Shown: positions 1 to 6,853, numbered from the stretch's first letter. The stretch is 8,229 bases of DNA from Microbacteriaceae bacterium (GCA_947455385.1 CANGNR010000051.1:1-8229), one strand, 5' to 3'. Made by a program: numbers and translations. Notes: a model not told the origin generated them from the letters alone.

Positions 1-370
1 GCGCGTCGGCGACCTATTCGAGACCCCGACCACCAACATCGTGCGCGCCGGAAAGGGCCCGCTCGTCAACTTCGGAGGCGTCGGCGCTCGCGAATCTTTG
101 CTCTCCCCCGGCGGCCAGACCCACGTCGAGGTGCTGCACTCGCTGATTGATCCCGGTGGCAACGGCGGCGCAGAGCTTTACGCGCTCGACTGCGAACTCG
201 AGTTCGTCTATGTGCTTGCCGGAGAGTTCGAGATTCAGATCGGCGCCAAGGCCTACAAGCTCGGCACCGGCGACTCGATGAGCTTCAAGGGCAAAGAGCC
301 GCACACCTGGCGCAACCCATCAACGACCGATGGCGCCGAAGTCATTTGGGTGCTCGCCCCCGCGCCATAG
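1..370 (+). CDS. Cupin-domain protein, C-terminal part of a probable XRE-family regulator (5' truncated)
   Basis: The reading frame is already open at base 2 and ends at TAG 368-370, giving 122 visible residues, so the gene starts outside the window; the in-frame GTG at 41 lies inside the coding sequence. The first visible residues (RVGDLFE) look like the linker that follows a helix-turn-helix in XRE regulators. The rest is a single small beta-barrel cupin: the strand LEFVYVLAGEFEIQIG, then the LGTGDSMSF turn and a late EPHTWRNP segment. That order is typical of HTH-cupin regulators, in which the cupin senses a small ligand. The first cupin motif lacks the usual histidine pair (ALDCELEF instead of an HxH-type motif), so metal binding is doubtful. 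The HTH half cannot be seen, so a stand-alone cupin remains possible. The gene is convergent with the tRNA genes and is followed by a terminator. No link to maltose metabolism is evident. Confidence 0.72.
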   Translation, partial: RVGDLFETPTTNIVRAGKGPLVNFGGVGARESLLSPGGQTHVEVLHSLIDPGGNGGAELYALDCELEFVYVLAGEFEIQIGAKAYKLGTGDSMSFKGKEPHTWRNPSTTDGAEVIWVLAPAP

Positions 371-430
371 TCGCGGGCGGCCGCCCGCTATTCGCCCAGC
401 TGCGGTCACCCACCCAGCACCTTAAAGGCC

Positions 431-461
431 AAAAGACCCGAGCCTAAGCTCTGGGTCTTTT
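431..461. terminator. Bidirectional intrinsic terminator between the cupin gene and the tRNA genes
   Basis: The arms AAAAGACCC (431-439) and GGGTCTTTT (453-461) are perfect reverse complements. They are extended by GAGC (440-443) pairing with GCTC (448-451) around a CTAA loop, with one bulged base at 452. On the plus strand the stem runs into TTTTCTTTT and would end the cupin transcript; on the minus strand it ends in TCTTTT and would end the tRNA transcript. Confidence 0.85.
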
Positions 462-473
462 CTTTTGAACGGT

Positions 474-550
474 TGGTAGCGGGGGCGGGACTCGAACCCG
501 CGACACCACGATTATGAGCCGTGTGCTCTAACCACCTGAGCTACCCCGCC
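474..550 (-). tRNA. tRNA-Met (CAT), elongator type
   Basis: Reading the minus strand, the acceptor arm GGCGGGG (550-544) pairs with CCCCGCT plus the discriminator A and an encoded CCA ending at 474. The T arm GCGGG-TTCGAGT-CCCGC is perfect. The anticodon loop is CTCATAA with anticodon CAT on a CACGG/TCGTG stem. The stem lacks the three consecutive G-C pairs of initiator tRNA, and the first acceptor pair is not the mismatch typical of initiators, so this is an elongator methionine tRNA. A tRNA-Ile2 with modified CAT is less likely on the overall sequence. One base separates it from tRNA-Thr and the two are probably co-transcribed. Confidence 0.93.
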
Positions 551-551
551 G

Positions 552-626
<75 letters not shown>

Positions 627-662
627 GTTTGTGCTGTAAGCGACTGGCGCAGGCACCAGAAG

Positions 663-692
663 ACTTTATCACCACAAGGCGCCCGCGAGCAA
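663..692 (-). promoter_or_regulatory. Candidate promoter of the tRNA-Thr/tRNA-Met unit
   Basis: On the minus strand, TTGCTC (692-687) and TAAAGT (668-663) are separated by 18 bases, consistent with a housekeeping sigma promoter with a moderate -35 and a TANNNT -10. Transcription would start near 656, about 30 bases before the mature tRNA-Thr 5' end. A dyad, CTGGCGCAGGCACCAG at 644-659, covers this start. The gap 627-745 otherwise shows no gene and no convincing hairpin terminator for the upstream operon. Confidence 0.42.
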
Positions 693-745
693 ACTGCAAA
701 CCTCACACCGACGCAGCCGATCCGCGCGCGAACGCATCCAGGTTT

Positions 746-2620
746 TTAGGCGGGCAGTCGCCAGATGTTTAGCGAGAGCTTGCGCCCAGGCAACTGCACC
801 TTCTTGCCGCCGACCTTTATCTTGCCGCCGCCATAGATGTTGACCGCCGCATCGAGGCCGGCAACGGTGTCGCGCGGAATCTCGATGTTCTTGTCTTTGC
901 CGCGTGTGGCCAGCACCAGCAGCGACTGCTTGCCGTTCTCTCGAACGAACGCCACGGCCTCTTTAGAAGCAAACACGAATCGCAGCGAACCATCGACCAG
1001 AGCTGGGTTCTCGCGACGAATGCGGGCCAGCTCGGCGTAGGTTTCAATCATGGATGTGTCGTGCTCGCGCTCGTTGTTCCACGGCAGCGGGGTTCGCGAG
1101 CTCTCGCCGTTCCAGCCGTCGAGGCCGAACTCGTCGCCCGCCCAGATCACCGGAATGCCGGGGAACGTGAACTGCAGGCCAGCGCCAATCTTTTGCGCAC
1201 CCTTGATGGCATAGGTCTTGAAGCGAGGGATGTCGTGTGTGTCGAGCGGGTTCATGTTGTTGAGCCGCACGTGCCACGGGAATCCCGCAATGAACTGCGT
1301 GTAGCTCTGCACAAAGTCGGTGCCGTCGTTCTTGAGGTTGCCGTCTGGCGCCATGAAGCCCGGAATCGCGTCGGCACCCTTGATGCGGCTCTTGACGTCG
1401 GTGTTGTAGAACCAGCGCCAAACCGGCTTGGTGAAGTTCGAGTAGGTCATGGCGCCCTGCCAACCGTCACCCTGCACCTCGTAGGCGGCATCGCCTGTGT
1501 ATTCGCCGAGCATCACGGTGTCTGGGTTCACGTCGACCATGGTCTTGCGAATCACCTGCGAGACCTCGAGATACATGTCCTCATCACGGATGCGGCCCGT
1601 CATGTTGGCAACGTCGATGCGCCAGCCATCCATGCCGAACGGCGCCTTGAGCCACTTGGCAACCACCGAGGTTGGCCCCTGGATGAATCGCTTGCGCAGC
1701 TCCTGTGACTTCCAGTTGAACTTGGGCAGGCTGGCAACACCAAACCAGGAGTCATACTTCGTGTTCTTGTTGCTGAAGTAATAGAAGTCGCTCTCGGGTG
1801 CGCCTGGCTTCTTGTACGACGCCTTAAACCACTCGTGGCCGATGCCGCTGTGGTTCGAGGTCAGGTCACCGAGGATGCGCATCTTGCGCTTGTGCACCTC
1901 GCTGATCAGAGCCTGCATTGCCTTGTTGCCGCCGAGCAGCGGGTCTACCTCGGCAAACGAGCTCGCGTCGTAGCGGTGGTTGGAGCGACCCGGAAAAAAC
2001 GGTGTCAGATAAACCAGGTTGACGCCGAGTTTCTCGAGGTGATCCAGGTGCTCAATGACGCCCCACAGGTCACCACCGAAGAACTGCTCGGATGTGCCCG
2101 GGCCAGAACCGATGACTTCGTCGCCCCAGTTCTTGGCGATGCCCCAGTCGGGAGTCGCGTGCTTGTCGGCCTGAGCCGAGCGAGCGAAGCGGTCTGGAAA
2201 GATCTGGTACATCACCGAGCCGGGGCTCCACTTGGGGGCCGACGAGAAGACGTTGAGCCTAAAGTCGTTGATGTCTGGCGGAATGATCGAGTGCACTCCG
2301 AGGGTGTTTACCCACCAGATTTTGCCGGTCTGCATCTCGATAGAGAACTTGTAGTTCATCTTCGGGTTGTGCATCACGATGACCGACTCGTACCAGGTCC
2401 AGCCATCCTCGGTCTTTAGGATTTTGGCGGGCGGGGTCGGAAAAGCCTCACCACTCTCGCTGAAGCGCACCTTGACGGCGGCAACCTTGCCGATTGCCTT
2501 GTGCACGCGGATTCGAATCTTCAGCTTGTCGAGCAGCTTCGGCTTTTGGTTCGGCACATAGAGCGCCGATCCATCGTGGTGCGGGCGTAGAGCAAGAGGT
2601 AGATCTAGCGCCGAGGACAT
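746..2620 (-). CDS. Cytoplasmic GH13 glycosidase, neopullulanase/cyclomaltodextrinase-like
   Basis: A 624-residue GH13 alpha-glucan hydrolase. Residues about 30-125 form an N-terminal beta domain resembling CBM34 (ending in WWVN...IIPPDINDF). The catalytic barrel begins at YQIFPDRF (138-145), with FFGGDLWGVIEHL at 180-192. Conserved regions are visible: region I DLTSNH (252-257), region II GWRIDVAN (332-339) with nucleophile D336, region III LGEYTGD with acid/base E373, and region IV NPLDTHD with D463. Region V reads LPKFN (298-302), close to the MPKLN signature of the neopullulanase subgroup (GH13_20). A C-terminal beta domain ends the protein. No signal peptide is present, so it should act in the cytoplasm on imported maltodextrins or cyclodextrins. 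Region III lacks the usual histidine after the acid/base. The ATG directly follows the malG stop (TAA|ATG) with GAAGGG four bases upstream, so translation is probably coupled to malG. Exact substrate specificity cannot be read from the sequence. Confidence 0.9.
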   Translation of the reverse strand: MSSALDLPLALRPHHDGSALYVPNQKPKLLDKLKIRIRVHKAIGKVAAVKVRFSESGEAFPTPPAKILKTEDGWTWYESVIVMHNPKMNYKFSIEMQTGKIWWVNTLGVHSIIPPDINDFRLNVFSSAPKWSPGSVMYQIFPDRFARSAQADKHATPDWGIAKNWGDEVIGSGPGTSEQFFGGDLWGVIEHLDHLEKLGVNLVYLTPFFPGRSNHRYDASSFAEVDPLLGGNKAMQALISEVHKRKMRILGDLTSNHSGIGHEWFKASYKKPGAPESDFYYFSNKNTKYDSWFGVASLPKFNWKSQELRKRFIQGPTSVVAKWLKAPFGMDGWRIDVANMTGRIRDEDMYLEVSQVIRKTMVDVNPDTVMLGEYTGDAAYEVQGDGWQGAMTYSNFTKPVWRWFYNTDVKSRIKGADAIPGFMAPDGNLKNDGTDFVQSYTQFIAGFPWHVRLNNMNPLDTHDIPRFKTYAIKGAQKIGAGLQFTFPGIPVIWAGDEFGLDGWNGESSRTPLPWNNEREHDTSMIETYAELARIRRENPALVDGSLRFVFASKEAVAFVRENGKQSLLVLATRGKDKNIEIPRDTVAGLDAAVNIYGGGKIKVGGKKVQLPGRKLSLNIWRLPA

Positions 2621-3535
2621 TTAGCCCTTCACCGCTCCACCAACGAGACCCGAAACGATGTAGCGCTGCAGGGCCATGAACAGAACCACAACCGGGGTTG
2701 CGGCAATGATCGCACCTGCGCAGAACAGCGCCCAGTTCTTGGAGTAAGGCTGGTCGATGAAGAAGCCGAGTCCTACCGCGAGGGTGTACTGGGCCGGCTT
2801 AGTAAAGACCACCGACGCCAAGATGTAGTCGCTGGATACACCGATGAACGAAAGCAAGGCGTTCACGGCAAGAATCGGGGCAACCAAGCGGAAGATGATC
2901 TTGAAGAAGATCTGCGTGTGAGTTGCACCATCGATGCGGGCGGCCTCATCGAGTTCTTTTGGAACCGTGTTGAAGAAGCCGTACATCAGGTAGGTTCCAC
3001 CGCCGAGCGAGCCACCCAGATAGACCAGGATCAAACCCCAGAGGGTACCCAGGCCAAGTGGCGGAAAGTACTTGGTTAGCTCAGACAGGATGCCGTAGAT
3101 GGCCACCAGGCCGAGCATCGACGGGAACATCTGGATCAAGATCAGGAACAACAGACCACCGCGGCGACCCCTAAAGCGCAGGCGCGAGAACGCGTATGCG
3201 GCCAGAGCCGAGATGAAGACCGACAGCACCGAGGTGATCGACGAAATAAACACGGTGTTGTAGATCCAGGTGGTGAACGGGCGATCTGGGGTGTTGTTGA
3301 ACAGCAGATCGCGGTACTGGTTGAGGCTGAACTCGCCGAACAGCACACCGCTGTCGACCGCACCGTTGGTGGTTAGCGAGGTCGAGAGGATGTAAAGAAT
3401 CGGGAACGCCGCGTAGAGCGAGATGACCAAGCCCAGAACGTGCTTCCAGCCGACCTTAAGCAGCCACTTGCGAGCGCCCATCTTGGGCTGACCGATTTTG
3501 CGGTTTGGATCCGAAGAGATAACTGCGTTTGCCAT
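2621..3535 (-). CDS. malG: Maltose/maltodextrin ABC transporter permease MalG
   Basis: A 304-residue inner permease of the binding-protein-dependent sugar family, close to the roughly 300 residues usual for MalG. About six membrane segments are visible (near residues 33-53, 92-115, 126-147, 162-185, 215-235 and 268-290). The cytoplasmic EAA loop, ELDEAARIDGA at 194-204, is the contact site for the ATPase subunit. From recall of the E. coli protein, several stretches match well: QMFPS, VYLGG, YTLAVG, and the C-terminal QRYIVSGLVGGAVKG. This supports a maltose-type assignment rather than a generic sugar permease. The start ATG overlaps the malF stop by one base (TAATG), with GGAGG ten bases upstream inside malF. 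It forms the translocation pore with MalF and passes maltodextrins to the enzyme encoded immediately downstream. Confidence 0.93.
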   Translation of the reverse strand: MANAVISSDPNRKIGQPKMGARKWLLKVGWKHVLGLVISLYAAFPILYILSTSLTTNGAVDSGVLFGEFSLNQYRDLLFNNTPDRPFTTWIYNTVFISSITSVLSVFISALAAYAFSRLRFRGRRGGLLFLILIQMFPSMLGLVAIYGILSELTKYFPPLGLGTLWGLILVYLGGSLGGGTYLMYGFFNTVPKELDEAARIDGATHTQIFFKIIFRLVAPILAVNALLSFIGVSSDYILASVVFTKPAQYTLAVGLGFFIDQPYSKNWALFCAGAIIAATPVVVLFMALQRYIVSGLVGGAVKG

Positions 3536-5250
3536 TAGTTCAGGTCCTCCAAGAAGCGGGTGCGGCGGAACGAGATCATCGAGAAGCTACCGATGAACAA
3601 GAAGATCAGAATCGAGAAGGCAGATGCCAGACCGTAGTCGGCACCAACACCGCTCGAGAACGCGATCTTGTAAACGAACGAGATAAGGATGTCGGTTCCA
3701 CCGGCCTGCACCTGCAAGCTCGGATCGCCCGCGGGACCACCGCCTGTGAGCAGGTAGATGATCGTGAAGTTGTTGAAGTTGAACGCGAACGACGAGATCA
3801 GAAGCGGAGCCAGGGTCACCAGCAGCAGCGGCAGCTTGATCAGGCGGAACTGCTGCCATGGGCTGGCGCCGTCGATGGTGGCCGACTCGGTGAGTTCGGC
3901 TGGAATAGCCTGCAGGGCACCGGTACAGATCAAGAACATGTATGGGAAACCGAGCCAGAGGTTGCAGAGCAGAACCGCCCAGCGAGCCGGGCCAATCTCG
4001 GTCAACCACGGAATCAGGTGCTGATTGTCGTGAATCTGCAGAATGCTGCGGTTAATGAAGCCGTTGTCGTTGAACATACCCTTCCACACGTATGCCGAAA
4101 GGAAGGCAGGAAACGCGTAGGGCAAGATCATGATCGAGCGATAGACCTTGCGGAATCTGATGCGCTCATCGTTGAAGAGGAACGCAAGGGCCAGACCGAG
4201 CACGAATGTCGATGCAACCGATCCGAATGCGAACATGACGGTCCAAGCCAGGATGTTCGCCAGCGGGCCACGAAGTCGCGTGTCGCCGAAGATCTTGGCG
4301 AAGTTCGCCCATCCGATTTCCACTCGCCAACCGGTCTGGGTCAAGCGCTCGCCGGATTGAGACTCGAAGAATCCAGTGGTCTGGTTTGCCGAGAACACGG
4401 TTCCGTCGCTGACGCGGGTAAACGTGTTGTTCTGTGCGTTGTAGAGCGAGTCGAAGTAGGTTCGCTGAACACCCTGGGCCGATGGGTCGGCCGCCATGAA
4501 GCCAGCCTTGCTGTCGATGCTCTTGCCGTCGATGGCGACCTTGAGCGACGAAATCGCACTCTGGTTCTCTGGCATCGTGACCTCTTCAGGGGTCAATGCG
4601 GTGACGCCCTTGTAGCCCACGGCTTGGTCGATGTTGTTTAGCGTGGTGTTCGAGACGATCGTCTCGGTCTTTACGTTCTGCAGGTCGGTGATCTGGTGCC
4701 AGGCGTTAACCGCACCGGCCTGCACGTCGCCACCGATGTAATAGATCGGCTTGGCTTCGTTGGTGAAGTCGCTGGCCAAGAACTCAAGCTTGCTGTTGAC
4801 ATCGCGAACGACAATCACCGGCATGTATGGTGCGTTGGTGTCGTTCACTGCAGAGTCGAGCTTGGCCTGAACGATCGAGTCTTGCATGGCGCCGTTGTGC
4901 AGTGCGCCGTAGTTAGTGAAGGCGATGTATGCCGAATAGAAAACTACCGAGACCTGAAAAGCAATCAGAAAGAGAACGCCGGGAGCCAGGTACTTGCCTG
5001 GGAGTCCGCCACGGCGAAGGTAGGCAAAGTTGAGCACGAGGAGCACTGCAACTTCGGTGTAGAAGTAGCCCCACTGCTGAAAGCCCACCAGCTGCATCGC
5101 CGCAAAAACACCTGCGGCGTCAACAATCGCGAGAAGCGCAATTTTGATCAGGATGCCGTGAAGCGACGGGGTTCCGCCGTAGAGCGCCTTGGCGTCTTTC
5201 GCCCGGCGCTTTTGAGCTTTGACATCGGTGAGTTCACGAATTTCAGACAT
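3535..5250 (-). CDS. malF: Maltose/maltodextrin ABC transporter permease MalF with large extracytoplasmic loop
   Basis: A 571-residue permease, longer than E. coli MalF (about 514) and much longer than the roughly 300-residue MalF proteins usual in Gram-positives. Membrane segments appear near residues 32-54, 62-78, 88-112, 330-358, 370-392, 424-446, 477-500 and 540-560, the eight-segment MalF plan. Residues about 113-325 form a hydrophilic loop between segments 3 and 4, the position of the P2 loop that contacts MalE in E. coli. The EAA loop is ELTESATIDGA (452-462). SFAFNFNNF (487-495), LLTGGGP (500-506) and GWANF (313-317) match the enterobacterial MalF type as I recall it. The ATG at 5250 has only a weak AAGG 11 bases upstream. 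An operator-like palindrome and a malE terminator precede the gene, so it probably has its own promoter. The stop overlaps the malG start. Confidence 0.93.
   Translation of the reverse strand: MSEIRELTDVKAQKRRAKDAKALYGGTPSLHGILIKIALLAIVDAAGVFAAMQLVGFQQWGYFYTEVAVLLVLNFAYLRRGGLPGKYLAPGVLFLIAFQVSVVFYSAYIAFTNYGALHNGAMQDSIVQAKLDSAVNDTNAPYMPVIVVRDVNSKLEFLASDFTNEAKPIYYIGGDVQAGAVNAWHQITDLQNVKTETIVSNTTLNNIDQAVGYKGVTALTPEEVTMPENQSAISSLKVAIDGKSIDSKAGFMAADPSAQGVQRTYFDSLYNAQNNTFTRVSDGTVFSANQTTGFFESQSGERLTQTGWRVEIGWANFAKIFGDTRLRGPLANILAWTVMFAFGSVASTFVLGLALAFLFNDERIRFRKVYRSIMILPYAFPAFLSAYVWKGMFNDNGFINRSILQIHDNQHLIPWLTEIGPARWAVLLCNLWLGFPYMFLICTGALQAIPAELTESATIDGASPWQQFRLIKLPLLLVTLAPLLISSFAFNFNNFTIIYLLTGGGPAGDPSLQVQAGGTDILISFVYKIAFSSGVGADYGLASAFSILIFLFIGSFSMISFRRTRFLEDLN
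3546..3550 (-). promoter_or_regulatory. Ribosome binding site of malG inside malF
   Basis: GGAGG on the minus strand, ten bases before the malG ATG and within the last malF codons. It supports the ATG at 3535 and the TAATG stop-start overlap with malF. Confidence 0.7.
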
Positions 5251-5297
5251 GTCGTTGGTGACCTTGCCGCTTTCTCTTCTAGAGCAGAACCCCTAAA

Positions 5298-5313
5298 GCC
5301 TATCGGCATAGGC
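5298..5313. repeat. Inverted repeat in the malF leader
   Basis: GCCTAT (5298-5303) and ATAGGC (5308-5313) pair around a CGGC tetraloop. It lies about 48 bases upstream of the malF ATG and would form a small stem-loop in the leader RNA. There is no T-run after it, so it is not a terminator. Its function is unknown. Confidence 0.45.
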
Positions 5314-5357
5314 CCGCCGTGAAAGGTGGTTTCCGAGTCCCTTTCGTTACATTTTGG

Positions 5358-5377
5358 AAAAGCAAGCGCTTGCTTTT
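5358..5377. promoter_or_regulatory. LacI-family-type operator upstream of malF
   Basis: AAAAGCAAGCGCTTGCTTTT is a perfect 20-bp palindrome centred between 5367 and 5368, with the CG-centred, 14-bp AGCAAGCGCTTGCT core typical of LacI/GalR/MalR-type operators. The same core with one substitution recurs at 6853-6866 in the divergent malE/alpha-glucosidase gap. It sits just after the malE terminator and about 108 bases upstream of malF, so it probably controls a malFG-amylase promoter, although I could not assign clear -35/-10 boxes there. The hairpin plus six T residues could also act as a weak plus-strand terminator, but recurrence of the core favours an operator. Confidence 0.72.
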
Positions 5378-5387
5378 TTGAGCGGTT

Positions 5388-5425
5388 AAAAAAATCGGGG
5401 CTCCCCTTGCGGAGAGCCCCGATTT
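5388..5425 (-). terminator. Intrinsic terminator after malE
   Basis: On the minus strand, AAATCGGGGCTC (5425-5414) pairs perfectly with GAGCCCCGATTT (5403-5392) across a ten-base loop, and seven consecutive T residues (5394-5388) follow. The stem starts 23 bases after the malE stop codon. This 12-bp GC-rich stem should end most malE transcripts before malF, giving a surplus of binding protein over permease. Confidence 0.9.
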
Positions 5426-5448
5426 CTAGCTTTTCAGCCAGCTGTCGA

Positions 5449-6696
5449 CTAGGAAGCGTCGATAACTGTCTGCAGAGCGGTCATGGCGTCCTGCCAGTAC
5501 TTGGCTGGGTTCGAGTCGCCCTTGCCGGCGATGAGGCCAGCCTCGGCGAGACCGATCTTCGACCAGGTGGTGTCCTGGAAGACGAACGATGCCATTGGGT
5601 AAGCGTTGACACCGGCCTGGCCGAATGCCTTGACGATTGGGTCAGCGACCTTCGACAGAGCAACCTGGTTGGCTGGGGTGTTCTTGCTGTTGTTGTACGA
5701 CGCAAGCTGAGCAACTGGGCCAGCTAGGAAGTCGAGGACCTTACCGACCGAAACGGCCTTGTCCGAACCTGGAACCTTGACGGACTCCCAGTAACCGCGT
5801 ACACCAGAGAACTGGTGAACGGTCGAGCCGCCAACCGATGGGAACGATGCCACACCGATGTCGCTAGCCTTCATTGGGGTCGACTTGACGGTTGCGCCAG
5901 CTGCGTTCTTGTAGCTGTGCTCGCCCTGAAGAGCGCCGACTGCCCAAGGACCGGTGACCCAGTACTTGACAACGCCATCCTGAAGCTGACCGTTGAGCTG
6001 GTCCCATCCGAGACCCGAGGTCAGAGCCTTGCCACCCTTGGCCGATGCCAACCAAGCAGCGTACTTGGCGCCGTTGGCGCCACCCATGCCGATGGTGGTG
6101 GTCCAGGTGCCGTTGGCACGCTTGTACTGGCTCAGACCGAACGAGGTGCTGAATACCGAGAAGTGGTATGGGTCACCGTTGTTCTTGTCGAAACCGACCT
6201 CGACGTCGCCGTTAGCAACAGCGGTCTTGAGGTTGGTGGTTGGGGTCGAGGTGAACTTCTTGTTGTAAACGAGAGCGATGTTCTCGGTCCAACCTGGCAC
6301 ACCGTAGAGCTTGCCACCGACCTGGAAGCCCGAAAGCACCGAGGACGAGAAGCTCTTGGCGTTTGCGCCGAGGTTCACAGGGGCAATGACACCAGCACCA
6401 ACAAGCTTGCCAGTCCAGTCGTGAGCACCAGAGAGGATGTCAGGACCGTTGCCGGTAGGAATTGCTGTGATGGCAGCTGCACGTAGAGTGCCGAAGTCCT
6501 TGGTGACGACGTTAACGGTGATGCCGTTCTTGGCTCCGAATGCCTTGACTTCCTTGCCAATGGCGGTTGCGGTTCCCGAGTCAACCCACAGGGTTACGGT
6601 CTGGTTTGCGGCAATAGCTGGGGTTCCGAGAGCAAGGAGTGCTCCGGTGGCTACGGTCGCAATTGCGGCGGATACGCCGCGCTTGCTGATCTTCAT
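5449..6696 (-). CDS. malE: Secreted maltose/maltodextrin-binding protein MalE (no lipobox)
   Basis: A 415-residue solute-binding protein that delivers maltodextrins to MalFG. The leader has a basic start (MKISKRG), a hydrophobic core to about residue 26 and a signal peptidase I site AIA|A near 29-30. There is no lipobox and no cysteine anywhere in the protein, so it is not predicted to be a lipoprotein. Family signatures of maltose-binding proteins are visible: GPDILSGAHDWTGKL (84-98), YGVPGWTENIALVYNKKF (131-148), YWVTGPWA (245-252) and, near the end, NAYPMASF, corresponding in position to the NIPQMSAFW segment of E. coli MalE. Aromatic residues in these segments normally stack on sugar rings. 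The ATG at 6696 is supported by GAAAGGG five bases upstream. It is the first gene of the minus-strand cluster, is followed by a strong terminator, and is divergent from the alpha-glucosidase gene. Precise glucan preference is unknown. Confidence 0.92.
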   Translation of the reverse strand: MKISKRGVSAAIATVATGALLALGTPAIAANQTVTLWVDSGTATAIGKEVKAFGAKNGITVNVVTKDFGTLRAAAITAIPTGNGPDILSGAHDWTGKLVGAGVIAPVNLGANAKSFSSSVLSGFQVGGKLYGVPGWTENIALVYNKKFTSTPTTNLKTAVANGDVEVGFDKNNGDPYHFSVFSTSFGLSQYKRANGTWTTTIGMGGANGAKYAAWLASAKGGKALTSGLGWDQLNGQLQDGVVKYWVTGPWAVGALQGEHSYKNAAGATVKSTPMKASDIGVASFPSVGGSTVHQFSGVRGYWESVKVPGSDKAVSVGKVLDFLAGPVAQLASYNNSKNTPANQVALSKVADPIVKAFGQAGVNAYPMASFVFQDTTWSKIGLAEAGLIAGKGDSNPAKYWQDAMTALQTVIDAS

Positions 6697-6701
6697 GTGT
6701 A

Positions 6702-6708
6702 CCCTTTC
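6702..6708 (-). promoter_or_regulatory. Ribosome binding site of malE
   Basis: GAAAGGG on the minus strand, five bases before the malE ATG. It is the clearest Shine-Dalgarno match at a first gene in the window and fixes the malE start. Confidence 0.7.
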
Positions 6709-6727
6709 GAACTGATGTCAGATGAAG

Positions 6728-6743
6728 GACTTGAGTTCAAGTC
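6728..6743. repeat. Inverted repeat in the malE leader
   Basis: GACTTGA and TCAAGTC are perfect 7-bp reverse-complement arms separated by two bases, 32 bases upstream of the malE ATG. In RNA it can form a six-pair stem with a four-base loop just before the ribosome binding site. As DNA it could be a regulator site unrelated to the AGCAAGC dyads. No T-run follows. Confidence 0.5.
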
Positions 6744-6790
6744 ATCCCCTATCTTTCTCCTAACCGAGGGGCCGAACAACGAAAAGGCCG

Positions 6791-6817
6791 ATTATTTCGA
6801 TAACGGATTCATTACAA
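6791..6817 (-). promoter_or_regulatory. Tentative malE promoter
   Basis: On the minus strand, AATAAT (6796-6791) matches five of six bases of a -10 box, and TTGTAA (6817-6812) is a partial -35 with a short 15-base spacer. A start near 6784 would give a leader of about 88 bases containing the 6728-6743 inverted repeat. Other choices are possible. Confidence 0.28.
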
Positions 6818-6835
6818 AGGCCTGAAAGGGCGAAT

Positions 6836-6853
6836 ATTTCACGAATTTCACGA
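6836..6853. repeat. Tandem 9-bp direct repeat beside the divergent operator
   Basis: ATTTCACGA occurs twice with no spacer (6836-6844 and 6845-6853), and its last base is the first base of the 6853-6866 operator. It may be a binding site for an activator or simple chance duplication. Confidence 0.4.

Noticed and set aside
41..43. GTG as the start of the cupin gene
   Set aside because: The frame is open upstream to the window edge with protein-like sequence (RVGDLFE) and there is no ribosome binding site before the GTG.
3529..4641. Long plus-strand open frame opposite malF (370 codons)
   Set aside because: It is antisense to a clearly recognisable permease, has low-complexity charged composition and no domain, and arises from the GC-rich codon pattern of malF.
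5321..5345. GAAAGG/CCTTTC inverted repeat upstream of malF
   Set aside because: Only six pairs with a 13-base loop and no positional logic; expected by chance.
5358..5377. The 20-bp palindrome as a plus-strand terminator
   Set aside because: The stem is AT-rich at its base and no plus-strand gene ends nearby; the same core recurs at 6853-6866 without a T-run, which points to an operator.
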